Shown here piece by piece: positions 16,224 through 24,999 of a stretch of 64,000 nucleotides of DNA (its first letter is position 1; each line of letters opens with the position of its first letter). The stretch is from contig NZ_RZJR01000002.1 in the NCBI RefSeq assembly GCF_003990975.1, positions 407,550 to 471,549 on the forward strand, written 5' to 3'. A model generated the notes under the pieces. The model made no database searches, was not told the origin of the DNA, and saw only the letters and a program-made list of their open reading frames with translations. This stretch comes from Cohnella sp. AR92. GTDB taxonomy: Bacteria; Bacillota; Bacilli; Paenibacillales; Paenibacillaceae. The position numbers and the translations under genes were made by a program.

Positions 16224-16958
16224 TTACGACATAAATAATCGCGAATACAGCCGCTCATGGCGGATCATCGCCATCTCGGCGAGCGGCATGGCGCCGTAAG
16301 CCTCCTCCGGGTCCATCCCGCGCGCTTCTTGCCAAGCTTCCGCAATCGAAGGAAGCGTCCGGGACAGAATGCGCTGCGCTTCCTGCTGCCCCATCGCCAT
16401 TAAGCGCAGGGCCGCATTGACGCAGGTCTGGGCGCACATGTACAAATAGCCTTCGGCTGCCCGATCGAGCGGCACTCCAAGCTTTAAGCAGATCCATCCG
16501 TACACGAGCGGATGCGTCCCTAGCGAACGCCTCTCGCTTACGGCCTGCCGCAAGTCCTCCAGCGGCAGCTCGGGCCACAAAGCCGGGGCCAGCTTGAGCA
16601 GCCGCCTGCCCGTCTTCTCGATCCCTTCCCGCGTCTCGATGCCGAGGCGCTGGAGGTGGACGAGCCGCTCGACTCGGCACGCGTACTCAAGGCTTTCGGC
16701 GAATTCGGCGCTCGCGGGAAGTTCCTGCCTTCCCGGCTTCTCCGGCTTGCCGTAAGCCGCCTTGATGACCATCGCGTCCGAGACGGCCCAGCTCTGCCGA
16801 AGCATCCCGGCCAGATAACGGTGCAAATCCGCGCCGGTCCGGATCTCCCCCTTCTGCACCAATGTCTCCAAGCCGTACGAATGGGCGAAGCTTCCGATCG
16901 GAAGCGCGGAATCCAGCATTTGCTGAAGGGATAACCACGAATAAGAGGATGTTGTCAC
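16224..16958 (-). CDS. ureF: Urease accessory protein UreF
   Basis: UreF bridges UreD and UreG and gates GTP hydrolysis during nickel delivery. The 244-residue, mostly helical protein starts with the family hallmark LDSALPIGSFAHSYGLE (residues about 14-30) and has HPLVYGWICLKLGVPL in the middle and a conserved C-terminal MIRHERLYSRLFMS. It starts with GTG, 40 bases after the ureC stop codon, in the same operon. Length and motif order are normal. Confidence 0.92.
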   Translation of the reverse strand: MTTSSYSWLSLQQMLDSALPIGSFAHSYGLETLVQKGEIRTGADLHRYLAGMLRQSWAVSDAMVIKAAYGKPEKPGRQELPASAEFAESLEYACRVERLVHLQRLGIETREGIEKTGRRLLKLAPALWPELPLEDLRQAVSERRSLGTHPLVYGWICLKLGVPLDRAAEGYLYMCAQTCVNAALRLMAMGQQEAQRILSRTLPSIAEAWQEARGMDPEEAYGAMPLAEMAMIRHERLYSRLFMS

Positions 16959-16998
16959 CGTATATGCTGCCTCCCTCCCACGAGCATCCGCCCATTTC

Positions 16999-18711
16999 TC
17001 AGAATAGAAAATACCTCTGCGCCATCGGCAGCGTCTTGGCAGGCTCGCAAACCGCCGGCACTCCGTCTACCGTCACCTTATACGTCTCCGGATCGACCTC
17101 GATCTTCGGCGTCGCGTCGTTGTGAACCATATCCTTCTTGCCGATTCCTCGGCAGCGGCGCACCGGCTCGACCCTCTTGGCGAGGCCAAGTCGCTCCGCG
17201 ATGCCGCCGTCGTAAGCCGCCTGGGAGACGAAGGTAATCGAGCTCTGGGAGAGCGAACGGCCGAAGGAAGCGAACATCGGCCTGCCGAACACCGGCTGCG
17301 GAGTCGGGATGGACGCGTTCGGGTCGCCCATCTGAGCGAAGGCGATACTGCCCCCTTTGAGCACCAGATCCGGCTTCACGCCGAAGAAGGCCGGGGACCA
17401 GACGGTCAAGTCCGCCCACTTGCCGGGCTCGACGGAGCCGACCAGATGGGAGATGCCGTGGGCGATGGCGGGGTTGATCGTATATTTCGCGATGTAACGC
17501 TTTATCCTAGCGTTATCGCCATCCTCGTCGTCGCCGGTCAGCGGTCCGCGCTGGGCTTTCATTTTGTCGGCCGTCTGCCAGGTGCGGAGGATGACTTCGC
17601 CGACCCTTCCCATCGCCTGGGAGTCCGAGCTGATGATGCTGAAAGCGCCGATATCGTGCAGGATGTCCTCGGCGGCGATCGTCTCGGGCCGGATGCGGGA
17701 GTCGGCGAACGCGACGTCCTCGGGGATGCGGCTGTCCAGGTGATGGCAAACCATAAGCATATCCAGATGTTCTTCGATGGTGTTGACCGTGAACGGCCGG
17801 GTAGGATTCGTGGAGGAAGGAATGACGTTCGGTTCGGAGGCCGCCTTGATGATGTCCGGAGCGTGTCCGCCCCCCGCGCCTTCCGTGTGGTAAGTATGGA
17901 TGGTCCGGCCGCCGATCGCGCGGAGCGTATCTTCGACGAAGCCGGCTTCGTTAAGCGTATCGGTATGAATGGCGACTTGCACGTCGTATCGGTCTGCCGC
18001 CTGGAGGCAAGCGTCGATCGCGGCGGGAGTTGTGCCCCAATCCTCGTGCAGCTTCAAGCCGATCGCCCCCGCCTCGATCTGCTCGATCAGCGGAGGAAGG
18101 GAACTGGCGTTGCCCTTGCCGAGAAAACCGAGGTTCATGGGAAAAGCCTCCGCCGCCTCCAGCATCCGCCGAAGGTGCCAGGATCCCGGCGTGCAGGTCG
18201 TCGCGTTCGTGCCCGTCGCCGGCCCGGTGCCGCCTCCGATCATGGTCGTGACGCCCGAGGAGAGCGCCGTTTCGATCTGCTGGGGAGCGATGAAGTGAAT
18301 GTGCGCGTCGATCCCGCCGGCCGTGACGATTCTGCCTTCGCCGGCGATAATCTCGGTGCTTGCGCCGATGATCAGGTTCGGGTCGACGCCGTCCATGATG
18401 TCGGGGTTGCCCGCTTTGCCGATTCCGGCGATACGGCCGTCCTTCAACCCGATGTCGGCTTTGACGATTCCCCAATGGTCGATGAGCAGCGCGTTCGTGA
18501 TGAGCGTGTCCAGCACTCCATCGTCCCGGACCGCCCGGCTTGCCTGCCCCATTCCGTCCCGAACGACCTTGCCGCCGCCGAACTTGTTCTCGTCGCCGTA
18601 GACGGTGTAATCCTTCTCGACCTTCGCCCATAGGTCCGTATCCGCGAGCCGGACCGCGTCTCCGGTCGTCGGGCCGAACATGCCGGCATATCGGCTTCGT
18701 TCGATTCTCAT
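16999..18711 (-). CDS. ureC: Urease alpha subunit (catalytic)
   Basis: This is the catalytic subunit of urease, a nickel amidohydrolase that splits urea to ammonia and carbamate. The 570-residue protein shows all key elements: DAHIHFI (nickel ligands), the carbamylated lysine in [12 protein letters not shown], further histidine ligands in [12 protein letters not shown] and [14 protein letters not shown], the flap MVCHHLD and the catalytic Asp in [21 protein letters not shown]-type sequence. The ATG start overlaps the ureB stop by four bases (ATGA). The gene order ureA-B-C as separate subunits is that of most Bacillota. Confidence 0.98.
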   Translation of the reverse strand: MRIERSRYAGMFGPTTGDAVRLADTDLWAKVEKDYTVYGDENKFGGGKVVRDGMGQASRAVRDDGVLDTLITNALLIDHWGIVKADIGLKDGRIAGIGKAGNPDIMDGVDPNLIIGASTEIIAGEGRIVTAGGIDAHIHFIAPQQIETALSSGVTTMIGGGTGPATGTNATTCTPGSWHLRRMLEAAEAFPMNLGFLGKGNASSLPPLIEQIEAGAIGLKLHEDWGTTPAAIDACLQAADRYDVQVAIHTDTLNEAGFVEDTLRAIGGRTIHTYHTEGAGGGHAPDIIKAASEPNVIPSSTNPTRPFTVNTIEEHLDMLMVCHHLDSRIPEDVAFADSRIRPETIAAEDILHDIGAFSIISSDSQAMGRVGEVILRTWQTADKMKAQRGPLTGDDEDGDNARIKRYIAKYTINPAIAHGISHLVGSVEPGKWADLTVWSPAFFGVKPDLVLKGGSIAFAQMGDPNASIPTPQPVFGRPMFASFGRSLSQSSITFVSQAAYDGGIAERLGLAKRVEPVRRCRGIGKKDMVHNDATPKIEVDPETYKVTVDGVPAVCEPAKTLPMAQRYFLF

Positions 18712-19088
18712 GCCCGCGGCCTCCCTTCGAGGGATTGCCAGGCCCTTAGCCGTTCGATCGTTTCGGGCGAAGGCTTGCCCGCTTCCGCGAAGCCATCCGA
18801 CAGCCCGTTCAAGCCGTAAGCCAGCTTCGCGCCGCCGAGCTCGGTCAGCCGCACCGGCTTCTCTTCTCCCGGCTCGAAGCGAACGGCGGTGCCCGCCGGA
18901 ATGTCCAGCCGTCTGCCGTAAGCCGCTTCCCGATCGAAGATCAGCGCGCGATTCGCCTCGAAGAAGTGATAATGGGACCCGACCTGGATCGGACGGTCTC
19001 CCGTGTTGCTCACCGGCAGCTCGATGGATACGCGTCCCGCATTCAGTTCAATGTCTCCGGCCCTCGTTCGGTATTCCCCGGGTATCAT
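18708..19088 (-). CDS. ureB: Urease beta subunit
   Basis: This is a structural subunit of the urease trimer. The 126-residue protein begins [19 protein letters not shown] and has [24 protein letters not shown], the typical UreB core, and the [17 protein letters not shown] segment. It has a C-terminal extension of about 20 residues ([20 protein letters not shown]) compared with the shortest homologues. It sits 12 bases after ureA and overlaps ureC by four bases. Confidence 0.97.
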   Translation of the reverse strand: MIPGEYRTRAGDIELNAGRVSIELPVSNTGDRPIQVGSHYHFFEANRALIFDREAAYGRRLDIPAGTAVRFEPGEEKPVRLTELGGAKLAYGLNGLSDGFAEAGKPSPETIERLRAWQSLEGRPRA

Positions 19089-19100
19089 AAGCGTCCCCCC

Positions 19101-19403
19101 TCAAGGTATCGGTTGGTGAACGGTGACCAGCTTCGTCCCATCCGGAAAAGTCGCCTCGACCTGTACCTCGTGAATCATCTCGGGAACGCCTTCCATGACC
19201 TGCTCGCGCTTCAGAAGCCTCGTCCCGTAAGCCATCAGCTCGGCGACGGTTCTGCCGTCCCTCGCTCCTTCGAGGATCTCCGACGTGATGAAGGCCACGC
19301 ACTCGGGGTAGTTCAGCTTGACGCCGCGATCCAGCCGCCTGCGCGCCAAATCCGCGGCCACGGTGATCAGAAGCTTCTCTTTCTCTCTCTCCGTAAGGTT
19401 CAT
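19101..19403 (-). CDS. ureA: Urease gamma subunit
   Basis: This is the smallest urease subunit and the first gene of the operon. The ATG at 19403 is chosen because it follows GGAGGAG by 5 nt and yields the standard 100-residue UreA ([20 protein letters not shown]). The frame stays open upstream to 19580 but that part is not family-like. The motifs [21 protein letters not shown] and [21 protein letters not shown] are diagnostic. A promoter is found 30-60 bases upstream. Confidence 0.97.
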   Translation of the reverse strand: MNLTEREKEKLLITVAADLARRRLDRGVKLNYPECVAFITSEILEGARDGRTVAELMAYGTRLLKREQVMEGVPEMIHEVQVEATFPDGTKLVTVHQPIP

Positions 19404-19431
19404 CCCACTCCTCCTTCTCCCATTTGCAACC

Positions 19432-19460
19432 ATTATAGGTAACAAAAGTAGAGAAGTAAA
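19432..19460 (-). promoter_or_regulatory. Promoter of the urease operon
   Basis: On the minus strand TTTACT (19455-19460), a 17-nt spacer and a perfect TATAAT (19432-19437) precede the ureA ribosome site by about 20 nt. No clear TnrA or GlnR operator was recognised nearby. Confidence 0.6.
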
Positions 19461-19696
19461 CGAAAGCTTTCCCCGCGATTCGGACCGTCCCGGAGCCGAA
19501 AATTTACTATTGCCAAAAAAATCACAGAATCGACGCGTTATCCGGAGTTTGACGCGGTTTCCGTCGTTTACAGCCGTCATTTCGTGCGGAATCCGCCCAA
19601 ACTACCTGCTCATCCCATATGGCATGTACTCCTCATAATATGTTAGAATTATTCCTAAATATATCTGCGTCTCTACTCGATTGGAGGACTATCGTT

Positions 19697-21385
19697 ATGC
19701 CCGCACCCAAAAAAATGCGATCCGATATGATCAAGAAGGGGTTTGACCGCGCCCCTCACCGCAGCTTGCTTCGCGCTGCCGGCGTCAAAGAAGAAGACTT
19801 CGGCAAGCCGTTCATCGCTGTCTGCAACTCGTACCTCGATATCGTTCCCGGACACGTCCACCTTCAAGAATTCGGCAAGATCGTCAAGGAAGCCATTCGC
19901 GAAGCCGGCGGCGTTCCGTTCGAATTCAACACGATCGGCGTAGACGACGGCATCGCAATGGGCCACATTGGCATGCGCTATTCCCTCGCCAGCCGCGAGA
20001 TCATCGCCGACTCCGTCGAGACGATGGTTAACGCTCACTGGTTCGACGGCATGGTCTGTATCCCGAACTGCGACAAGATCACTCCCGGAATGATGATGGC
20101 CGCGCTTCGCATCAACATCCCGACGCTCTTCGTCAGCGGCGGCCCGATGAAGGCCGGACGCACGAAGGACGGCCGCGCCATCTCGCTGACTTCCGTCTTC
20201 GAAGGCGTCGGCGCCTACATGACCGGCAAGATCGACGAGCAAAGCCTGACCGAGCTTGAGCAATTCGGCTGTCCGACTTGCGGCTCCTGCTCCGGCATGT
20301 TCACCGCGAACTCCATGAACTGCCTGGCCGAAGTGCTCGGCCTCGCTCTCCCGGGCAACGGAACGATCCTTGCGGTCGCGCCGGAACGCCGCGAATTCGT
20401 TCGTCAATCGGCTAAGCAGCTGATGGAACTGATCAAAGCGGACATCAAGCCTCGCGACATCGTCACGAAGGCTTCGATCGACAATGCGTTCGCGCTCGAC
20501 ATGGCGATGGGCGGCTCGACGAACACCGTTCTCCACACGCTTGCTCTCGCTCACGAAGCGGACATCGAATACCCGATCGAACGCATCAACGAAGTGGCGA
20601 AGCGCGTTCCTTACCTGTCCAAGCTCGCTCCGGCCTCCGATCACCACATCGAGGACCTGCACCTGGCAGGCGGCGTCAGCGCCATCATCAACGAGCTGTT
20701 CAAGAAGGAAGGCGCGCTGAACGGCGACGTTCTGACCGTAACGGGCAAGACGCTCCGCGAGAACGTAGCCGGCTGCGAGATCCAAGATCACAGCGTCATC
20801 CGTCCGATCGACGATCCGCACTCCAAGGAAGGCGGCCTGTCCGTCCTGTTCGGCAACCTGGCTCCGGGCGGTTCGATCATCAAGGTCGGCGCGGTCGACA
20901 AGTCCGTCGGCGGCTACCACCGCGGACCGGCGATCTGCTTCGACTCCCAGGAGGAAGTGCTCCAAGGCCTCGCCGAAGGCAAGGTTAAGGAAGGCCACGT
21001 CGTCGTTATCCGCTACGAAGGACCGAAGGGCGGCCCCGGCATGCCGGAGATGCTCGCTCCTACGTCCCAGATCGTCGGCATGGGCCTCGGCACGAAGGTC
21101 GGCTTGATCACGGACGGCCGCTTCTCCGGCGCGTCCCGCGGCATCTCGATCGGCCACGTCTCCCCGGAAGCGGCCGAAGGCGGTCCGATCGCCTTCGTCG
21201 AAGACGGCGACATGATCGAGCTCGACATGAACAACCGCACGATCACCCTCGAAGTGAGCGACGAAGAACTGGAACGCCGTCGCGCCAACTGGAAGGGCTT
21301 CGAGCCGAAGATCAAGCGCGGCTACCTCGCCCGCTACTCCGCGATGGTGACCAACGCCAGCCGCGGCGGCGTCATGAAGATGTAA
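19697..21385 (+). CDS. ilvD: Dihydroxy-acid dehydratase
   Basis: This Fe-S enzyme dehydrates 2,3-dihydroxy-isovalerate and -methylvalerate, the third common step of valine and isoleucine synthesis. The ATG at 19697 follows TTGGAGG and gives 562 residues starting [15 protein letters not shown], as in homologues; an upstream in-frame ATG at 19619 adds an unrelated leader. Cluster cysteines are visible in [12 protein letters not shown] and [17 protein letters not shown]. The C-terminal part has [12 protein letters not shown] and [20 protein letters not shown]. It is monocistronic, with a strong terminator after it. Codon use is markedly biased to GGC, CGC and CTC, as expected for a highly expressed gene. 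Confidence 0.97.
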   Translation: MPAPKKMRSDMIKKGFDRAPHRSLLRAAGVKEEDFGKPFIAVCNSYLDIVPGHVHLQEFGKIVKEAIREAGGVPFEFNTIGVDDGIAMGHIGMRYSLASREIIADSVETMVNAHWFDGMVCIPNCDKITPGMMMAALRINIPTLFVSGGPMKAGRTKDGRAISLTSVFEGVGAYMTGKIDEQSLTELEQFGCPTCGSCSGMFTANSMNCLAEVLGLALPGNGTILAVAPERREFVRQSAKQLMELIKADIKPRDIVTKASIDNAFALDMAMGGSTNTVLHTLALAHEADIEYPIERINEVAKRVPYLSKLAPASDHHIEDLHLAGGVSAIINELFKKEGALNGDVLTVTGKTLRENVAGCEIQDHSVIRPIDDPHSKEGGLSVLFGNLAPGGSIIKVGAVDKSVGGYHRGPAICFDSQEEVLQGLAEGKVKEGHVVVIRYEGPKGGPGMPEMLAPTSQIVGMGLGTKVGLITDGRFSGASRGISIGHVSPEAAEGGPIAFVEDGDMIELDMNNRTITLEVSDEELERRRANWKGFEPKIKRGYLARYSAMVTNASRGGVMKM

Positions 21386-21427
21386 GCAGCCGCTTGCGAC
21401 CGACCGGACAAATAGAATGGAACGACA

Positions 21428-21472
21428 AAAGGGACGAAGCCGAGATCATTCTCCGCTTCGTCCCTTTCTTTT
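21428..21472. terminator. Bidirectional terminator between ilvD and the SRPBCC gene
   Basis: AAAGGGACGAAGC (21428-21440) pairs perfectly with GCTTCGTCCCTTT (21455-21467). A T-rich tail follows on the plus strand and AAAGG... on the other side gives a short T-run on the minus strand, so it can serve both converging genes. Confidence 0.85.
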
Positions 21473-21487
21473 TAAACGGCGATGCGC

Positions 21488-21886
21488 TTATTGCTCAAGC
21501 ACCTTCTCAAACTGGCCGAACCATTCCCCCCAGCCATATCTGGCGCCTTCCAGCCCTTGAGTATGGGAGAAGCCCGATTGCTCGAGGTGAAGATTGACCT
21601 TCCCGTCCCCCAGAACCTGCAGCGTCCAAGTGACCGTTTGCTGTTCCCCTCCGCTCGCCCAGATATAGGACAACCGATTGGGTTCGTCCACGGTCAGCAC
21701 TTCTCCGTCAACGATTCCGTCCCACCATTCGGACGGCTGATGGCGGAACTGGAAACGATGTCCTGCGACGGGCTTAAAGTCATTCACCGCGATCCACCCG
21801 GCAAGCTTGCCGGAATCGGTTAAGGCAGACCAGGCCTTCTCGATCGACGTCGCGAATGAGAAATCCATGGATAAAGTGAAACTCAT
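21488..21886 (-). CDS. SRPBCC (AHSA1-like) domain protein
   Basis: The 132-residue protein belongs to the START/Bet v1-like superfamily, AHSA1 type: MSFTLSMDFSFATSIEKAWSALTDSGKLAGWI at the start, RFQFRHQPSEWWDGIVDGEV and a final helix GWGEWFGQFEKVLEQ. These proteins bind small hydrophobic ligands in a helix-grip cavity; the ligand here is unknown. Its ATG overlaps the stop of the ArsR-type gene by four bases (ATGA), so the two are translated together. The ArsR-SRPBCC pairing is common in Bacillota. The longer upstream frame to 21961 is the shadow of the regulator. Confidence 0.85.
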   Translation of the reverse strand: MSFTLSMDFSFATSIEKAWSALTDSGKLAGWIAVNDFKPVAGHRFQFRHQPSEWWDGIVDGEVLTVDEPNRLSYIWASGGEQQTVTWTLQVLGDGKVNLHLEQSGFSHTQGLEGARYGWGEWFGQFEKVLEQ

Positions 21887-22212
21887 TCTTCTTCCTCCTC
21901 TAATAGTTCGTTTAAGCGATGCAGATTCGTCTCCCAGAACTTGCTGTAAGACTCCGTCCACTCCAGAATTTCTCTGAGCGGTGAAGCATTCAGCCGAAAT
22001 CGCGTTTCTCTGCCGGCTTTGCGGTCAAGCACCAGTCCCGCCTCTTTAAGGATGGTCAGATGCTTGGATAGCGCCGTACGGCCTATCGCAAACTGCGCGG
22101 TCAACTCATGCAGCGGGATCTCCTCGGCCTCTGCCAACAGACGGATCAGCCGACGCCGGGTCGGATCCGCGATCGCGTCGAACACATCCCGCAACGGGTT
22201 ATCCTCGCCCAT
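21883..22212 (-). CDS. ArsR-family transcriptional regulator
   Basis: The 109-residue winged-helix repressor has FDAIADPTRRRLIRLLAEAEE, then a helix-turn-helix ELTAQFAIGRTALSKHLTILKEAGLV and the wing DRKAGRETRFRLN. No metal-binding cysteine pair (ELCVCDL type) is present, so it is not a classical arsenic or zinc sensor. The ATG at 22212 follows GGAGGGGG; the longer frame to 22287 has no ribosome site. The promoter upstream carries two copies of a 16-bp palindrome, one inside the -35/-10 spacer, pointing to autorepression. Confidence 0.9.
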   Translation of the reverse strand: MGEDNPLRDVFDAIADPTRRRLIRLLAEAEEIPLHELTAQFAIGRTALSKHLTILKEAGLVLDRKAGRETRFRLNASPLREILEWTESYSKFWETNLHRLNELLEEEEE

Positions 22213-22335
22213 AACCCCCCTCCAAAAATTGAACTCCCATCCAAACCCCTTGCATCTGAGCCCGAACCAAGCTGAGCCAAACGCCAACTATGCGGGCCCA
22301 AATCCATCTAAACCCAATCCAGTCGAATCCATTTG

Positions 22336-22387
22336 GCCACCATATGGTGTCGGTTTGATTATATGACACCTTACGGTGTCCTGTCAA
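22336..22387 (-). promoter_or_regulatory. Consensus promoter with two palindromic operators
   Basis: On the minus strand, TTGACA (22382-22387) and TATAAT (22358-22363) are both perfect hexamers, 18 nt apart. The spacer holds the perfect palindrome GACACC-GTAA-GGTGTC (22365-22380). A second, near-identical one, GACACCATATGGTGGC, covers the expected start site (22336-22351). Dyad symmetry at these two positions is typical of a repressor blocking RNA polymerase; the ArsR-type protein encoded downstream is the obvious candidate. Confidence 0.88.
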
Positions 22388-22539
22388 TGCTGATAAGGAA
22401 GCATTACCGGCAAGATCAAGATCATCGCCATCGCTTTTCCGGACGCGCCGCACTATTCCTTGCCCTTATTCGCAGGCCCGCACGCCAACAACCGATTTGC
22501 TAATCATCAAGTCGCCGTCCTTTCCGCAATCCGTTATCC

Positions 22540-22680
22540 GCTGGCGGCTATCCTCCTTCCGCAATCGGCTAATCCGCTGATCGGCTTTATTCGCTATCGT
22601 CTATCACCGCTATTGTCTATCACCGCTATCGGCTGTTCTGCTATTGGCTATCCGCATCCGCTAATCCGTTGATCGGCTTG
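22540..22680. repeat. Low-complexity region of short direct repeats
   Basis: Two 20-nt copies of GCTAATCCGCTGATCGGCTT lie at 22568-22587 and 22660-22679 (one mismatch). A 16-nt tandem GTCTATCACCGCTATT is at 22599-22630, with more GCTAT(C/T) runs around it. No ORF with coding character is visible. It lies between the ArsR promoter and the second 183-bp element. Confidence 0.75.
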
Positions 22681-22699
22681 CCCTTTCTCAGCTGGCGGC

Positions 22700-22882
22700 T
22701 AACGGAAGTGAGAGCCCTTATTTGTTCGAAATTGAGGTGTTTTAAATTCTAACGGAAGTGAGCGACGCTTAAATTCGTCATTTGGCCTCGAAGTGAGGTT
22801 TATTGTCAGAATAAGGGCCGTGGCTTCCGTTAAAATCCAAAAGGCTTCAATCTGCGCCTCTAAGGGTCTCAGATTTCCGTTA
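22700..22882. repeat. 183-bp composite inverted-repeat element, copy 2
   Basis: Direct units start TAACGGAAGTGAG at 22700 and 22750. Inverted units end TTCCGTTA at 22832 and 22882. All internal distances (50, 82, 50) equal those of the copy at 2075-2257, although the spacers differ in sequence. The two arms are complementary across the spacers as well, and the tip is CCTCGAAGTGAGG (22787-22799). It lies downstream of the VOC gene, where a terminator would be expected. Confidence 0.85.
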
Positions 22883-22915
22883 AAAGTTTATCGCGAATAA
22901 GAAGCGGTTAGCCCA

Positions 22916-23269
22916 TCATTGATTATGAGCAAGAATATTGATAAGCTTGCCGAACGGGTCGCGGACAAAGAATCGTCGAACGCCCCAAGGCTCGTCAGCA
23001 GGCCCATATTCGATGGGAAATCCGGCTTTCTTCATGCCTTCTAGAGCCGCGTCGGCATCATCGACTTCAATCGATAGATCGGGAGTAGGCGTTTCCGAGC
23101 CGCCTTGCGAGGCGAAGCTGATTTGAATATTCATCTCTTCGTTCAGACCATAAGTTCTAATCCACCCATGGTCCATCATCAATTCGAGGCCGAGCACATC
23201 TTGATAGAAGCTTTTAGCCGCCGTGATCTCTTTCGTATGGACATTGGCGACGATTCGTTTGACCTTCAT
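22916..23269 (-). CDS. VOC-superfamily (glyoxalase-like) protein
   Basis: The 117-residue single vicinal-oxygen-chelate protein has two beta-alpha-beta-beta-beta modules: MKVKRIVANVHTKEITAAKSFYQDVLGLELMMD and DLSIEVDDADAALEGMKKAGFPIEYGPADEPWGVRRFFVRDPFGKLINIL. The C-terminal FFVRDPFGKLINIL is the usual VOC ending with a possible metal ligand region. Members include glyoxalases, dioxygenases and antibiotic-binding proteins; nothing here fixes the activity. The ATG at 23269 is chosen from GGGGGG upstream and from homology; the frame extends to 23317. It is a single-gene unit. Confidence 0.85.
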   Translation of the reverse strand: MKVKRIVANVHTKEITAAKSFYQDVLGLELMMDHGWIRTYGLNEEMNIQISFASQGGSETPTPDLSIEVDDADAALEGMKKAGFPIEYGPADEPWGVRRFFVRDPFGKLINILAHNQ

Positions 23270-23380
23270 TCCAATCCCCCCAGGCATAACCAGATTGTCC
23301 TTCAAGTTAGAAAACATTCGACGCCTAAGCGCGAATTCTTGCGTCCCCCTAACCGATCATAGAAAATAAAATCCGCCCAT

Positions 23381-23422
23381 AAAAAAGAACCTCCAACATG
23401 ACCAGACGGCCAAGGAGGTTCT
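23381..23422 (-). terminator. Terminator of the deacetylase gene
   Basis: Minus-strand AGAACCTCC (23414-23422) pairs with GGAGGTTCT (23386-23394), followed by TTTTT. It lies 180 bases after the stop codon at 23602, with a 13-nt tandem array filling the interval. Confidence 0.8.
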
Positions 23423-23589
23423 CCATGCTCGTTCACCCTACTCGTTATCCTTACTCGTTAACCTTACTCGTTAACCTTACTCGTTAACCTTACTCATTCC
23501 CGTTACTCTTTTACCTTACTCGTTCACCTTACTCGTTCACCTTACTCATTCCCGTTACTCTTTCGCTTTACTCGTTCCCGTTACTCGTC
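23421..23589 (-). repeat. Tandem array of 13 copies of a 13-nt unit
   Basis: Thirteen consecutive 13-mers with minus-strand consensus AACGAGTAAGGTT run from the terminator stem to 13 bases before the deacetylase stop codon. The unit length is exact throughout. A variant pair (AAAGAGTAACGGG next to AATGAGTAAGG) recurs four units apart, suggesting expansion in blocks. Stop codons fall in every frame, so it is not coding. It would be transcribed as the 3' untranslated region. Confidence 0.9.
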
Positions 23590-23601
23590 CCCTGACTACC
23601 G

Positions 23602-24999
23602 CTATTCCCTTGCCGAGACGGCAGGCCTCTTGGAGTGATACGCTTCGGAGACCTCGGCGGGCTTGCCGTTCTCCCAAGCCAGAACCCTCTCCCGAGGCAT
23701 GACGATGATGCGGGGCTCCAGCTTCTCCTCGTGCTTGCGGACCCTTCCGCCGCCTTCGGGATGGATGATCGACATGAGCAGTTTCAGATACCAGTTGGTC
23801 ATCTTGGAGAAAAGGCCGTCCGGCAGCGCGAACGTCTCGAAGCCAAGCCCGTCGGCGCCGCGGTTGATCGTGGAGATGCCGTAGGTCCCTTTGATCTCCC
23901 CGGCCAGGTCGATCCTCTTGATCTCGCGAGCCACGTCCGGCAATGCTTTCTGCACTTCGCGAATAATCTTGATCGCGATCTGAACCGAGGACTTCGCGTT
24001 CATGCCGAGCTCGAACATTCTCTCGTTGTTGAAGTGCATCTCCAGCAGCTTATCCCCGCGCTTCAGGCGGCCGCCGTCCTGCAGCTGAAGCTCGTCGCCG
24101 TTATAGCGGATGATCCGATAGTGCATGAAGTCGCCGCTTGCGATCGGCTTCAAACGGAACACGAGGTGGAAGAGCTTCTCCCAGAGCATGAAGAGCGACA
24201 CCACGATTTTCTTGAGAAAACCAAGCTTGCGCCCGTTCCCCTCTCCATGCTTCCCCTTCTCCTTCGCGCGTTGTTCCTTCTCCTCGTCCTTCATCGTCTC
24301 CGTGATCTCCATCAGTTCGCCGATTCCGACGTAACGGAGGCCCATGCGGTCTCCGTCCTCCAGAATGCGGGCGAGCGCGGCGATCATGTTAGCGGGGGCG
24401 TTCTCGTCGGCGCCGAAGGTCCGGCCGCAGTCGTGCAGCACGAACACTTCCCCGGGAGCAAGCTGCCTTCTCATCTTGTGATAAAGCTTGCCGACGCCGG
24501 CCTTCTCCTTCCAATCCCCGAACATCCCCGACCAGAGCACGATCTGGTAATGCCGCAGCTGCCGGTAGTCGAACAGGTTCAGGATCCCCCAAGGAGGCCG
24601 ATAATAGATGGGACGCCGTCCCGTGATCTCGAAGAGGACGTCGGAGGTGCGCTGCACCTGCTTCTTCACCGTTCGCGGGCTCATGATCCAGTTGCTGCGG
24701 TGCACGTAATTGTGAATGCCGAGAGAATGCCCCTCCTCGTACATTCGGCGAATGATCTCCGGATTGTTCTCCGCGTTCTCTCCGACGACGAAGAAAGTTG
24801 CCTTGGCATCGTGTTTTTTCAGCAAATCAAGCAGTTGGGGCGTATAAACGGGATCGGGTCCGTCGTCGAAGGTGATGGCGATCTCCTTCTCGGCCTTCCC
24901 GCGGCGAAAGACGCGGAACCCGAACACTCGGCTGATAAATCCAGGAATAAAGTCGTAAAGAGTCACGAGCGACAAAAGCCACCAAATCAATCTGTCCAT
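23602..24999 (-). CDS. Polysaccharide deacetylase with extra C-terminal domain
   Basis: The 465-residue protein is membrane-anchored by an N-terminal hydrophobic helix (WWLLSLVTLYDFIPGFIS). Residues about 35-230 form a NodB deacetylase: AITFDDGPDP (catalytic Asp and metal Asp), GIHNYVHR (metal histidines), RPPWG and LHDCG. After a charged linker (DEEKEQRAKEKGKHGEGNGRK as a low-complexity stretch), about 200 residues form a second domain with RIIRYNGDELQLQDGG and LLEMHFNNERMFELG. This resembles the domain found beside such deacetylases and in B. subtilis YkoP (from memory, moderate). It likely acts on cell-wall or exported glycan; the second domain's role is unknown. A long repeat-filled 3' untranslated region follows. 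Confidence 0.85.
   Translation of the reverse strand: MDRLIWWLLSLVTLYDFIPGFISRVFGFRVFRRGKAEKEIAITFDDGPDPVYTPQLLDLLKKHDAKATFFVVGENAENNPEIIRRMYEEGHSLGIHNYVHRSNWIMSPRTVKKQVQRTSDVLFEITGRRPIYYRPPWGILNLFDYRQLRHYQIVLWSGMFGDWKEKAGVGKLYHKMRRQLAPGEVFVLHDCGRTFGADENAPANMIAALARILEDGDRMGLRYVGIGELMEITETMKDEEKEQRAKEKGKHGEGNGRKLGFLKKIVVSLFMLWEKLFHLVFRLKPIASGDFMHYRIIRYNGDELQLQDGGRLKRGDKLLEMHFNNERMFELGMNAKSSVQIAIKIIREVQKALPDVAREIKRIDLAGEIKGTYGISTINRGADGLGFETFALPDGLFSKMTNWYLKLLMSIIHPEGGGRVRKHEEKLEPRIIVMPRERVLAWENGKPAEVSEAYHSKRPAVSARE

Noticed and set aside
17122-18633. 503-codon plus-strand ORF opposite ureC
   Set aside because: Antisense shadow; ureC carries all urease active-site residues.
19404-19580. N-terminal extension of UreA
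   Set aside because: The extra 59 residues include the ribosome site and promoter region; UreA is normally 100 residues.
19673-21157. 494-codon minus-strand ORF opposite ilvD
   Set aside because: It arises from the strong third-position bias of ilvD; composition (Asp/Arg/Val-rich) is typical of antisense frames.
22199-22453. 84-codon ORF upstream of the ArsR gene
   Set aside because: It covers the promoter and operators and has no ribosome site.
23421-23589. CRISPR-like array at the 13-nt repeats
   Set aside because: Units are contiguous with no spacers, far too short for CRISPR repeats, and no cas genes are present.
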